Shown here: positions 32,795-39,779 of the stretch, one piece after another
How positions within the stretch are numbered: position 1 is the first letter of the stretch
How the letters are laid out: every line of letters starts with the position of its first letter
From: RZYX01 sp036654375
Lineage (GTDB): Bacteria; Bacillota; Clostridia; Oscillospirales; Acutalibacteraceae
DNA length: 39,779 nt
NCBI GenBank assembly: GCA_036654375.1
Contig: JAVVSD010000014.1
Span: forward strand, 1 to 39,779
Direction of reading: 5' to 3'
Made by a program: the position numbers and the translations under genes
The notes under the pieces: generated by a model
What the model was told of the DNA's origin: nothing
Seen by the model: only the letters and a program-made list of their open reading frames with translations
The model's database searches: none

Positions 32795-33631
32795 ATGAAA
32801 AGCCAATCAAAGGTGAAAGCCGGCGGTCAGATTATTTTAGTACCGCAATCCGAAATTAAACCGAATCCAAACCAACCACGCAGACATTTTGACTATGATG
32901 AGCTTGAAAGTCTTGCACAAAGCATTAGAGAGAACGGAATTATTCAACCAATTAGCGTTCGACAGCTTAAAGACAATAGTTATGAGCTTGTTGCAGGAGA
33001 AAGAAGGCTTCGTGCTGCAAGAATGGTTGGACTTATTAGAATACCATGTATACTAATGAAGATTGATGACGGAAAGTCCGCTCTTTATGGACTTACAGAA
33101 AATTTACAAAGACAAGACCTTGACTTTTTTGAAGAGGCACTGGCTATTGAAAAGCTTATAAGAGAGTACAATATGAGCCAAGAAGATGCTGCAAAAAGTC
33201 TTGGGAAGGCACAATCTACGCTTTCAAACAAGCTAAGACTACTTAAGCTGTCAGAACAGCAGAGAATAAAGATAAGTGCGGCAGGTCTTACAGAACGCCA
33301 TGCAAGGGCCTTGCTTTGTCTTAAAGAAGAGATTCAGATTGACAGAGCGCTTAGCATAATTGTTGACAGGCATCTTAATGTTCAGGAAACAGACAAGCTT
33401 GTAAAGCAGATACTTAACCGCGATGAAGGCACAAAACGCCCACCTATAAAGCTTTTTAAAGATGTTCGTATATTTATAAACACACTTAACCACGCAGTTG
33501 ACACAATGCGTAAAGCTGGCATTGATGCAGACAGCGTAAAAAGTGAGACAGAGGAATATATTGAATATGTTGTTCGAATTCCAAAGGCTGGAGATATTAT
33601 TGTAAAGTCTGGGGTTAAAAGCACAGCATGA
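32795..33631 (+). CDS. ParB-family DNA-binding protein, probable Noc
   Basis: 278 residues. The ParB N-domain with the CTP-binding motif is clear: NPNQPRRHFDYDELESLAQSI, ELVAGERRLRAARMVGL and LTENLQRQDLDFFEEA. A helix-turn-helix follows (MSQEDAAKSLGKAQSTLSNKLRLLKL), then a C-terminal dimer domain. Its place right behind rsmG, separate from parA-parB, is that of the nucleoid-occlusion protein Noc. The amphipathic N-terminal helix used by B. subtilis Noc for membrane binding is not obvious (MKSQSKVKAGGQI). No copy of the Noc target palindrome ATTTCCCGGGAAAT was noticed in this window. The ATG at 32795 follows GGAGG. Confidence 0.85.
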   Translation: MKSQSKVKAGGQIILVPQSEIKPNPNQPRRHFDYDELESLAQSIRENGIIQPISVRQLKDNSYELVAGERRLRAARMVGLIRIPCILMKIDDGKSALYGLTENLQRQDLDFFEEALAIEKLIREYNMSQEDAAKSLGKAQSTLSNKLRLLKLSEQQRIKISAAGLTERHARALLCLKEEIQIDRALSIIVDRHLNVQETDKLVKQILNRDEGTKRPPIKLFKDVRIFINTLNHAVDTMRKAGIDADSVKSETEEYIEYVVRIPKAGDIIVKSGVKSTA

Positions 33632-33758
33632 TTTGTTGCACACAAAATTATTAGATAATGCAATGTACCACAAAGGTTATCCAATGTGTAAAAGCATTTG
33701 ATAATATATCCCCCTACCAATTTCCTGTTTTTATTTCTCTTTCACATCCCACATCTCA

Positions 33759-33792
33759 GGGAAAAAGCGGCCGTAATGGTCGCTTTTTTCCC
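33759..33792. terminator. strong terminator after the Noc/ParB gene
   Basis: AGGGAAAAAGCGGCC and GGTCGCTTTTTTCCCT form a long stem over GTAAT. The 17-bp core GCGGCCGTAATGGTCGC is repeated exactly at 33852-33868. Confidence 0.9.
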
Positions 33793-33846
33793 TGTTACTG
33801 GAAGTTTTATGGTTTGAACTGTTTTTAAACTAAGTTTGGCGAAAAT

Positions 33847-33872
33847 AAAAAGCGGCCGTAATGGTCGCTTTT
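33847..33872. terminator. second copy of the same terminator, facing the VanZ gene
   Basis: AAAAAGCGGCC and GGTCGCTTTT around the same GTAAT loop. It lies 43 bp past the stop of the minus-strand VanZ-like gene and can serve as its terminator. Confidence 0.8.
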
Positions 33873-33914
33873 GTTATTGATTATTAAATTTACTGTGATT
33901 TGGAATTTGCTTGA

Positions 33915-34520
33915 CTACTTTCTGTTTTTAAACACAATTTCCGGTCTGTAAATTTCAATCCTTTTTCTCTGCGCAACGGGAAGAAAAGTATCTTTGATGA
34001 AATGAGGAAAAATCATGAATAACCCATATCCCAAGGCTGTCCCGATGAGGTTAAGAATGACATAATCAATGTCAACACTTCGGTATTGTAAACCGAGAAC
34101 TATGTATCCAAGTGTGTATTTCAAGGTTTCTAATATGATTGAAAAACAAACAGAGCCAACAAGAGCCTTTATAAACTTGTTTTTCTTTGTAAGGAAAGGA
34201 ACTAAAAATCCAAAGGGCAAAAATATTGCAATGTTCACAGCTATCTGCCTTGATGATATTAGGGCTGGAGATGAAGTTATTAGATTCCAGATAGTGTGAA
34301 ATGGAATAAGATTTAGCGGACGAGGCATATCAAGTGGCAGTGCCTTGATTGGAAAGACGACAGAACCAACAACGAGTATTAGATATGCAAAAGCAATTGA
34401 CTTCATAACAATAAGCTTTGGGGGTTGTTTCTGTCTGGGCAAAAAATGGATTAACAATAGCCAAATAAGCCAAAGAAAAGCAGAAACTAAATATAAAACA
34501 GAGGCACTATAGGTATTCAT
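33915..34520 (-). CDS. VanZ-like family membrane protein
   Basis: 201 residues, about five TM helices. The VanZ-like pattern is present: NLIPFHTIWNLI, then QIAVNIAIFLPFGFLVPF, ILETLKYTLG and SVDIDYVILNLIGTALGYG. VanZ gives low-level teicoplanin resistance in one context, but most family members have no known role. The ATG at 34520 has GAGGAAA upstream. It is a single minus-strand gene inserted between noc and parA, against fork movement, which breaks the usual noc-parA-parB run. Confidence 0.85.
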   Translation of the reverse strand: MNTYSASVLYLVSAFLWLIWLLLIHFLPRQKQPPKLIVMKSIAFAYLILVVGSVVFPIKALPLDMPRPLNLIPFHTIWNLITSSPALISSRQIAVNIAIFLPFGFLVPFLTKKNKFIKALVGSVCFSIILETLKYTLGYIVLGLQYRSVDIDYVILNLIGTALGYGLFMIFPHFIKDTFLPVAQRKRIEIYRPEIVFKNRK

Positions 34521-34664
34521 TAAATTTCCTCGCAATCACTTTAATTGATATGAACTGGTTATTTATGTATAAGTATAATACACCGCATTGGATTTTGTCA
34601 AACAAGAACAAAACAACTGACATATAGCAGGCTAATTTTTAAGCTAACCGGCATAAGGATTTTA

Positions 34665-34680
34665 TGTTTCACGTGAAACA
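34665..34680. promoter_or_regulatory. parS site upstream of parA
   Basis: A second perfect TGTTTCACGTGAAACA, extended by A/T to an 18-bp palindrome (34664-34681). It ends 12 bp before the predicted -35 of the parA promoter, so ParB loading here could affect parAB transcription. Confidence 0.95.
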
Positions 34681-34692
34681 TGGCAAAAAAGC

Positions 34693-34721
34693 TTTAAAAT
34701 GAAAATAAAATATGATACAAT
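34693..34721 (+). promoter_or_regulatory. promoter of the parA-parB-serS operon
   Basis: TTTAAA (34693-34698) and TACAAT (34716-34721) with a 17-bp spacer. Confidence 0.5.
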
Positions 34722-34789
34722 ATTAAAGACATTGAAATTAACTTAAAAATGTGTTTAAGTTAAACGATTAGCGAGAAGGGAATGTTTAA

Positions 34790-35554
34790 ATGGGCAAAAC
34801 AATTGCAATTGTTAACCAAAAGGGCGGAGTTGGAAAAACGACAACAGCCGTCAATCTTGCCGCCGCAGTTGGAGCAAAAGGTAAAAAAGTGCTTTTGGTT
34901 GATATTGACCCACAGGGTAACGCAACGAGTGGAATGGGAGTTGAGAAAAGACAACTGACACTTTCAGCTTATGATATTCTGATAAATGATGAAAAAGCAA
35001 GAGCAGTTATAAAAACCAGCCAGTTTAAAAATGTTGATATTCTTCCTGCAAACATGAATCTTGCAGGAGCAGAGCTTGAGCTTGTCGACATTGAAAAAAG
35101 AGAGTCAAAGCTTAAAATGGCACTTGCACAGGTTAAGGAAGAGTATGACTTTATATTTTTGGATTGTCCGCCATCGCTTGGGCTTATAACACTTAATGCA
35201 CTTTGCTCAGCGGACACGATTATGGTGCCTATTCAATGCGAATACTATGCTTTAGAAGGGCTTTCACAGCTTATGGCAACGGTCAGACAGGTTAAAAGAC
35301 TCTATAATTCACATATTGAGCTTGAGGGCGTTGTACTCACTATGTATGATGGCAGACTTAATTTAACACAACAGGTTGTGGAAGAAGTTAAAAAGTTTTT
35401 TCCAAACAAGGTGTTTGCAACAGTTGTTCCAAGAAATGTAAGGCTTTCCGAAGCGCCAAGCTTTGGACAACCCGTAATGTATTACGATAAAGGCTCAAAG
35501 GGTAGCACAGCATACGATGAGCTTGCAAAAGAATTTATTAATCAAAACATATAA
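34790..35554 (+). CDS. parA: chromosome-partitioning ATPase ParA (Soj)
   Basis: 254 residues. Deviant Walker A NQKGGVGKTTTAVNLAAA begins at residue 8; then VDIDPQGNATSGMG and FLDCPPSLGLIT. The dimeric, DNA-bound ATPase moves ParB-parS complexes and in Bacillota also controls DnaA. The short N-terminus, without the extra domain of plasmid ParAs, marks a chromosomal type. The ATG follows GAGAAGGG. parB starts 15 bp after its stop. Confidence 0.97.
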   Translation: MGKTIAIVNQKGGVGKTTTAVNLAAAVGAKGKKVLLVDIDPQGNATSGMGVEKRQLTLSAYDILINDEKARAVIKTSQFKNVDILPANMNLAGAELELVDIEKRESKLKMALAQVKEEYDFIFLDCPPSLGLITLNALCSADTIMVPIQCEYYALEGLSQLMATVRQVKRLYNSHIELEGVVLTMYDGRLNLTQQVVEEVKKFFPNKVFATVVPRNVRLSEAPSFGQPVMYYDKGSKGSTAYDELAKEFINQNI

Positions 35555-35569
35555 ACAGGGGTGAAAAGT

Positions 35570-36433
35570 ATGGTTAAAAAAGGCGGTTTGGGAAAAGGTC
35601 TTGATGCTCTTTTTACCGAAAATTCTGTTGAAGAAATAAGCGGTACAAGTGCCATAAAGCTTAGGCTAACAGATATCGAGCCAAACAAGGAACAGCCAAG
35701 AAAAACCTTTGACGAAAAGGCACTTTCAGAGCTTGCAGACAGTATTCAAAGGAATGGAGTTCTTCAGCCATTGCTTGTTCGTCCAATGACAGACGGCTCA
35801 TATCAGCTGGTTGCCGGTGAACGCAGGTGGAGAGCATCGCGAATTGCTGGGCTAACAGAAGTTCCCGTCGTTGTAAAAGAAATGACAGACGAGCAGGCAA
35901 TGGAGATTTCGCTTGTTGAAAACCTGCAAAGAGAAGATTTGAACCCTATTGAAGAGGCAGAGGGACTAAAGCTTCTTATCGACCGATATGGTCTTACCCA
36001 GGAAGATGCAGCTGCAAGAGTTGGGCGTTCACGACCTGCTGTTGCAAACTCATTAAGGCTTCTTAATCTGCCAGACCAGGTAAGAACACTTGCAAGAGAC
36101 GGGAAGCTCTCAGCAGGCCACGCGAGGGCATTGCTTTCGTTCTCAAGTGACGATGAGATGATAAAAATTGCAGCCGATATAGTCAAAAGTGACCTTTCAG
36201 TTCGTGAAGTTGAAAGGCTTGCAAAATCTGCTGACAAGGCAGACACAATAAAAGCTGAAAAGAGAATAAAACGCCGTGATACATACTTTGATGAGGTTGA
36301 GCTGGCACTTTCTGAAATGCTTGGCAGAAAAGTAAAGGTGTTTGTTTCAAAGGGTTCAAGAGGAACAGTCGAATTTGAGTTTTTTGGAAAAGAAGATTTA
36401 GCACAGCTTGCAAAACAGCTTGATGCAGAATAA
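35570..36433 (+). CDS. parB: chromosome-partitioning protein ParB (Spo0J)
   Basis: 287 residues. It begins MVKKGGLGKGLDALF, a typical ParB start with a likely ParA-stimulating Lys-rich N-terminus. CTPase motifs are NKEQPRKTF, LVAGERRWRASRIAGL and SLVENLQREDLNPIEEA. The parS-reading helix-turn-helix is LTQEDAAARVGRSRPAVANSLRLLNL. The ATG at 35570 is chosen over a GTG at 35561 because AGGGG overlaps the latter. It is distinct from the Noc-like paralogue at 32795. Confidence 0.96.
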   Translation: MVKKGGLGKGLDALFTENSVEEISGTSAIKLRLTDIEPNKEQPRKTFDEKALSELADSIQRNGVLQPLLVRPMTDGSYQLVAGERRWRASRIAGLTEVPVVVKEMTDEQAMEISLVENLQREDLNPIEEAEGLKLLIDRYGLTQEDAAARVGRSRPAVANSLRLLNLPDQVRTLARDGKLSAGHARALLSFSSDDEMIKIAADIVKSDLSVREVERLAKSADKADTIKAEKRIKRRDTYFDEVELALSEMLGRKVKVFVSKGSRGTVEFEFFGKEDLAQLAKQLDAE

Positions 36434-36469
36434 TTTAAATCGCAAAACAATTGAAATGGAGTGTAAGAA

Positions 36470-37738
36470 ATGCTTGACATTAAAGCAGTTAGAGAAAATC
36501 CACAAAGGGTAAAGGACGCAATGCGTTCCAGAAATAAAAATATGGATGTTCTGGTTGATGAAGTGCTTGCAATAGATGAGCAGAGAAGAGGCATTATGAC
36601 TGCTTCTGATGCCTTGAGAAATGAGCAAAACGAGGCAAGCAGAGAGATTCCAAAGCTTAAAAAAGAGGGCGGAGATGTTTCTGCAATTTTTGCAAGAATG
36701 AGCGAGCTTAAAGAAACCATCAAGAAAAACGATGAACAATTGAGCGAGCTTGAAGATAAGCAAAAGACAATCATGTATGAGTTTCCAAACATTCCGCACG
36801 AAAGCGTTCCTGTTGGAAAGGATGACACCGAGAATGTTGAAGTTAGGAAAAGCGGCGAGCCAAGGAAATTTGACTTTGAGGCAAAAGCTCACTGGGATTT
36901 GGGTGCAGACCTTGGAATTCTTGACCCTGAAACAGCTGCAAAGGTAACAGGAGCAAGGTTTACCTTTTATAAAGGACTTGGTGCAAGGCTTGAAAGAGCC
37001 ATAATAAACCTTTACCTTAACACACACACAGCAAATGGATACACAGAGATTTTCCCGCCATTTCTTGTTAACAGAGCATCAATGACAGGCACAGGGCAGC
37101 TTCCAAAGTTTGAGGACGATGCGTTTAAGACAACTGAGGACTATTTTCTTATTCCAACAGCGGAAGTACCTGTTACAAATATGTATAGAGATGAAATTTT
37201 GGATGGTAAGGAGCTGCCATTAAGATATTGTGCATATTCCGCTTGCTTTAGAGCAGAGGCAGGCAGTGCAGGCAGAGATACAAGAGGCCTTATCCGCCAG
37301 CACCAGTTCAACAAAGTTGAGCTGGTAAAGTTTGTAAATCCTGAAAATTCATATGAAGAGCTTGAAATGTTGACAAATGATGCAGAAAGAGTGCTTTTGC
37401 TTCTTGGACTTCCATACAGAGTGGTGGCTTTAAGCACAGGCGACCTTGGATTTTCTTCTGCAAAAACCTATGATATTGAAGTGTGGATGCCTTCGTATAA
37501 CCGATATGTTGAGATTTCTTCCTGTTCAAACTTTGAAGATTTTCAGGCACGAAGAGCATCAATAAGATTTAAAAATGAGCAAAAGGACAAAGCGCAGCTT
37601 GTTCATACTCTTAATGGCTCTGGTGTTGCGATTGGAAGAACAACAGCAGCAATCCTTGAAAACTACCAAAATGAAGACGGCACAATAACAGTTCCAGAGG
37701 CACTTGTTCCATATATGGGAACGGACAAGATTGGCTGA
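36470..37738 (+). CDS. serS: seryl-tRNA synthetase
   Basis: 422 residues, class II synthetase. The N-terminal tRNA-binding coiled coil covers about 1-105 (LRNEQNEASREIPKLKKEG). Motif 2 is FRAEAGSAGRDTRGLIRQHQF, with the Ser-AMP site, and motif 3 is GSGVAIGRTTAAILENYQ. It is 36 bp behind parB, with no T-box leader, so its expression seems tied to parAB rather than to tRNA charging. Confidence 0.97.
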   Translation: MLDIKAVRENPQRVKDAMRSRNKNMDVLVDEVLAIDEQRRGIMTASDALRNEQNEASREIPKLKKEGGDVSAIFARMSELKETIKKNDEQLSELEDKQKTIMYEFPNIPHESVPVGKDDTENVEVRKSGEPRKFDFEAKAHWDLGADLGILDPETAAKVTGARFTFYKGLGARLERAIINLYLNTHTANGYTEIFPPFLVNRASMTGTGQLPKFEDDAFKTTEDYFLIPTAEVPVTNMYRDEILDGKELPLRYCAYSACFRAEAGSAGRDTRGLIRQHQFNKVELVKFVNPENSYEELEMLTNDAERVLLLLGLPYRVVALSTGDLGFSSAKTYDIEVWMPSYNRYVEISSCSNFEDFQARRASIRFKNEQKDKAQLVHTLNGSGVAIGRTTAAILENYQNEDGTITVPEALVPYMGTDKIG

Positions 37739-37771
37739 AAATAACAAGTTTTATATATTTGTACAAAGTTA

Positions 37772-37801
37772 AGCGATGAGATAATTCTCATCGCTTTTTT
37801 T
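37772..37801 (+). terminator. terminator of the parA-parB-serS operon
   Basis: AGCGATGAGA and TCTCATCGCT pair over a short loop and run into seven Ts. Confidence 0.92.
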
Positions 37802-37934
37802 ATAATAAAGTGCAATTATACAAAACAGCTATGTATAACAGCGAAACCAATATATTTAATTATTAAAATACAGATATTGTTGTATCAACCAAGACTTTGT
37901 GTGAATAAAATGTTAGCATAAAGGGGGTTATGCA

Positions 37935-39002
37935 ATGCAGCAAGGCCAAATTAAATATTTTTTGGGCACATCCTCGTCTATTGGATTTTTTTCTCTTTTT
38001 GATGAGCTTTATGACCCGTTTGGAAATGGCAGAGCATACATAATAAAAGGCGGACCCGGAACAGGAAAGTCGGGTCTTATGAAAAAGGTTGCGGAAAATG
38101 CACAAAAAAAGGGACTTGAGTGTGAGATGGTATATTGCTCATCTGACCCAAATTCTCTTGATGCTATTATTCTTCCGGAACTTAATGTTTGCGTGGCTGA
38201 TGGAACAGCACCACATATTATTGAACCTAAGTTTGTGGGTTGCGTTGAACAGATAATAAATATAGGTGATTGCTGGAACAGAGATTTACTGCATAAAAAT
38301 GCAGATGAAGTTAGAAAGCTATACCTTGAGAACACCGCTTATCATCAGCGTGCACAAAGATTTTTGAGTGCATCAAGCGCTCTTCTTTCAGACAGCAGGA
38401 AAATAGCGGCTCAATATACAGACTATGAAAAGCTTGTAAACTATGCTATTCGTCTTGCACGACGCGAAATTGGGTGTACCGCTTCAACAAAAAAAGCTAA
38501 AAAGAGGCTTCTAACGGCAGTTACGCCAGACGGTGTAATGACATTTAACTCAACCATAAAAAATCTGTGTGACAGAATTGTTGTTATTGATGACAGCATT
38601 GGAGATACGAGCGAACACATATTGAAGCTTATTTCAGAATACGCACAGGGCTGTGGATACAATTCGATTGTTTGCCCATCGCCAATATCTCTAACAGGAG
38701 TAGAGCAGTTGCTTATTCCCGACATTTCACTTGCATTTGTTCGTGAGCAATCGGTTGAAGATATCATGCCTATAAGAAAAATTCACGCAAGAAGATTTAT
38801 GGATTCACAGGGACTTAAAGCACACAAATATAGAATTAGCTTTAACAAAAAAGCTGGCAGCGACCTTGAAAACGAGGCGGTAAAACTGCTTAACTCTGCA
38901 AAAGCTGTTCATGACGAGCTTGAAAAATATTATGTTGAGGCAATGAACTTTGACGCAGTGAATGAAAAAACGGAAGAGTTGATGAAGGAAATCGGAATAT
39001 AA
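37935..39002 (+). CDS. P-loop ATPase of unknown function (PRK06851-like)
   Basis: 355 residues, soluble. Walker A is GGPGTGKSGLMKKV (39-52); it is followed by VYCSSDPNSLDAIILPEL and VVIDDSIGD as a possible second strand. The pattern matches clostridial proteins of the PRK06851 type, whose role is unknown; some are near sporulation or membrane genes. No TM segment is seen and the C-terminus is helical and charged. The ATG follows AAGGGGG. It is the last gene before the right repeat array and has its own terminator. Confidence 0.75.
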   Translation: MQQGQIKYFLGTSSSIGFFSLFDELYDPFGNGRAYIIKGGPGTGKSGLMKKVAENAQKKGLECEMVYCSSDPNSLDAIILPELNVCVADGTAPHIIEPKFVGCVEQIINIGDCWNRDLLHKNADEVRKLYLENTAYHQRAQRFLSASSALLSDSRKIAAQYTDYEKLVNYAIRLARREIGCTASTKKAKKRLLTAVTPDGVMTFNSTIKNLCDRIVVIDDSIGDTSEHILKLISEYAQGCGYNSIVCPSPISLTGVEQLLIPDISLAFVREQSVEDIMPIRKIHARRFMDSQGLKAHKYRISFNKKAGSDLENEAVKLLNSAKAVHDELEKYYVEAMNFDAVNEKTEELMKEIGI

Positions 39003-39022
39003 GTATTATAAATAATAGAAAA

Positions 39023-39073
39023 AGCATTGTATTAAGCTTGTTTGTACAGGCTCGTACAATGCTAATTTTATTT
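39023..39073 (+). terminator. terminator after the P-loop ATPase gene
   Basis: AGCATTGTA (39023-39031) and TACAATGCT (39055-39063) are a perfect 9-bp stem over a 23-base loop, followed by AATTTTATTTTT. Confidence 0.75.
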
Positions 39074-39095
39074 TTAAATGGGATTAATAATGATT

Positions 39096-39202
39096 AACAA
39101 ACATAAAGCTAAGAATAAACTCACACAAGTAACAGCTAAAATCTTTGTTGCTTTTTTAATTTAACACTTATTTTGTAATTTGATTTATTAATTACAAAAG
39201 TG
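39096..39202 (-). repeat. spacer of the right-hand repeat array
   Basis: In reverse complement this matches the left spacer (57-154), sharing AGATTTTAGCTGTTACTTGT. It ends at 39096-39106 with a remnant of the next unit's end (TTATGTTTGTT), after which the resemblance stops. This marks the inner edge of the array. Confidence 0.8.
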
Positions 39203-39776
39203 GTTTGTTCATTTCTTTTATTTCAAAAGAAACGAACCAAAGAAAGGAAACAAAGGGAAACCAAAATGTTATCCGTTATTTGGTTTCCCCTTGACCCCTT
39301 CCTGTGCCACGGAGGAAATTTGTTGAAGGGGTTTAGATTTAAAAAGAGAACTAATTCTTGTGCCACAGAGGTAGTTTGATGAAGGGTTTAGATTTAAACA
39401 CAGTTAATAAAAAGGTTGGAAAATTTCAGCTTTTATAATGCAAAGGTTTTGAGTTAAAATTTTGAGAGATTTTAGTTTGAATAAGTTGTGATTCTTACTT
39501 ACTAATTTTCGCCAATCCCTTAATTCCCTAAAATTATCTTAATATCAAACTATATGCTTTTATGTGTTGTGCTTGTGCGGTTTGTAAAAATTAAAATTTT
39601 TGCTTGCTAAATCTGAATAAGATATTTTATTCCCTAAAACTATTTTGACAGCAAACTATATGCTTTTATGCGGAAGGGGGACATGGGGGAAAACCGATTG
39701 ACTGTGTCTACTGAGGGTTTCCCCCATGCTGCCTTTCTTTGGTTCGTTTCTTTGGCAGCCAAAGAAATGAACAAAC
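39203..39776 (-). repeat. inverted full copy of the structured repeat, with internal duplications
   Basis: The reverse complement of the left element, 574 bp against about 402. End boxes and hairpins match (39203-39302 and 39672-39776). The interior carries two duplications not seen on the left: a segment starting CATAAAAGCATATAGTTTG occurs twice about 115 bp apart, and one ending in a GTGGCAC box occurs twice about 55 bp apart. There is no ORF. The window stops 3 bp past its outer end. Confidence 0.85.
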
Positions 39777-39779
39777 ATA

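Noticed and set aside
36434..36469. A T-box leader for serS
   Set aside because: Only 36 bp separate parB from serS, too short for a T-box, and no specifier or terminator structure is visible.
35803..36828. A 341-residue minus-strand ORF opposite parB and serS
   Set aside because: It is Ser/Phe/Leu-rich antisense translation of two firmly identified genes, without a start signal.

Overview
The window is a replication-origin neighbourhood of a low-GC Gram-positive anaerobe. Gene order dnaA-dnaN-S4 protein-recF-remB-gyrB-gyrA on one side, and rpmH-rnpA-yidD-yidC-jag-mnmE-mnmG-rsmG-noc/parB-parA-parB-serS on the other, is typical of Bacillota. A DUF6472 protein, a GGGtGRT gene pair and a Thr-rich LCP protein point to Clostridia, probably Oscillospirales (Ruminococcaceae-like). 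That placement is inference from gene content; no 16S gene is present.

Layout. 1-640: tandem copies of a non-coding repeat. 771-8368: plus-strand accessory genes (double-domain class II aldolase, membrane protein plus PQQ-type beta-propeller, nucleosidase, PQ-loop protein, zinc-type lipase, one-TM microprotein plus response regulator), with a DUF6472 gene on the minus strand. 8369-9755: a DUF1648 protein between two tracts of short repeats. 9756-14270: mnmA, divergent from a PHP phosphoesterase, then an operon of an unknown protein, an IscU-like protein and a GGGtGRT protein. 14582-25030: minus-strand origin operon, read dnaA to gyrA and ending in an LCP-family gene. 25031-25580: the origin, where coding strand switches. 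25581-33631: plus-strand ribosome/RNase P/membrane insertase/tRNA modification genes and a Noc/ParB protein. 33915-34520: a VanZ-like gene on the minus strand. 34790-39002: parA, parB, serS and a P-loop ATPase. 39096-39779: the same repeat family as at the left end, in opposite orientation.

How it works together. DnaA, DnaN, RecF and gyrase serve initiation, elongation, repair and supercoiling. ParA, ParB and a second ParB-like protein act with two perfect 16-bp parS sites, one inside mnmG and one just upstream of the parA promoter. YidC, YidD and Jag form the membrane-insertion group; MnmE, MnmG and MnmA all modify the tRNA wobble uridine. Plus-strand genes left of the origin (771-8368 and 10945-14270) are transcribed head-on to the fork leaving oriC, whereas almost everything else is co-directional.

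The most unusual signals are the structured repeat at both ends (imperfect terminal inverted repeats of about 100 bp, each with two hairpins whose stems vary in a compensatory way), a response regulator with Glu in place of the phospho-acceptor Asp, an MTA/SAH-nucleosidase-like protein lacking the usual catalytic Asp, an aldolase with a degenerate second domain, and the uncharacterised GGGtGRT operon. No clearly new defence or mobile system was found. All functional calls rest on motif recognition by eye, without database searches.
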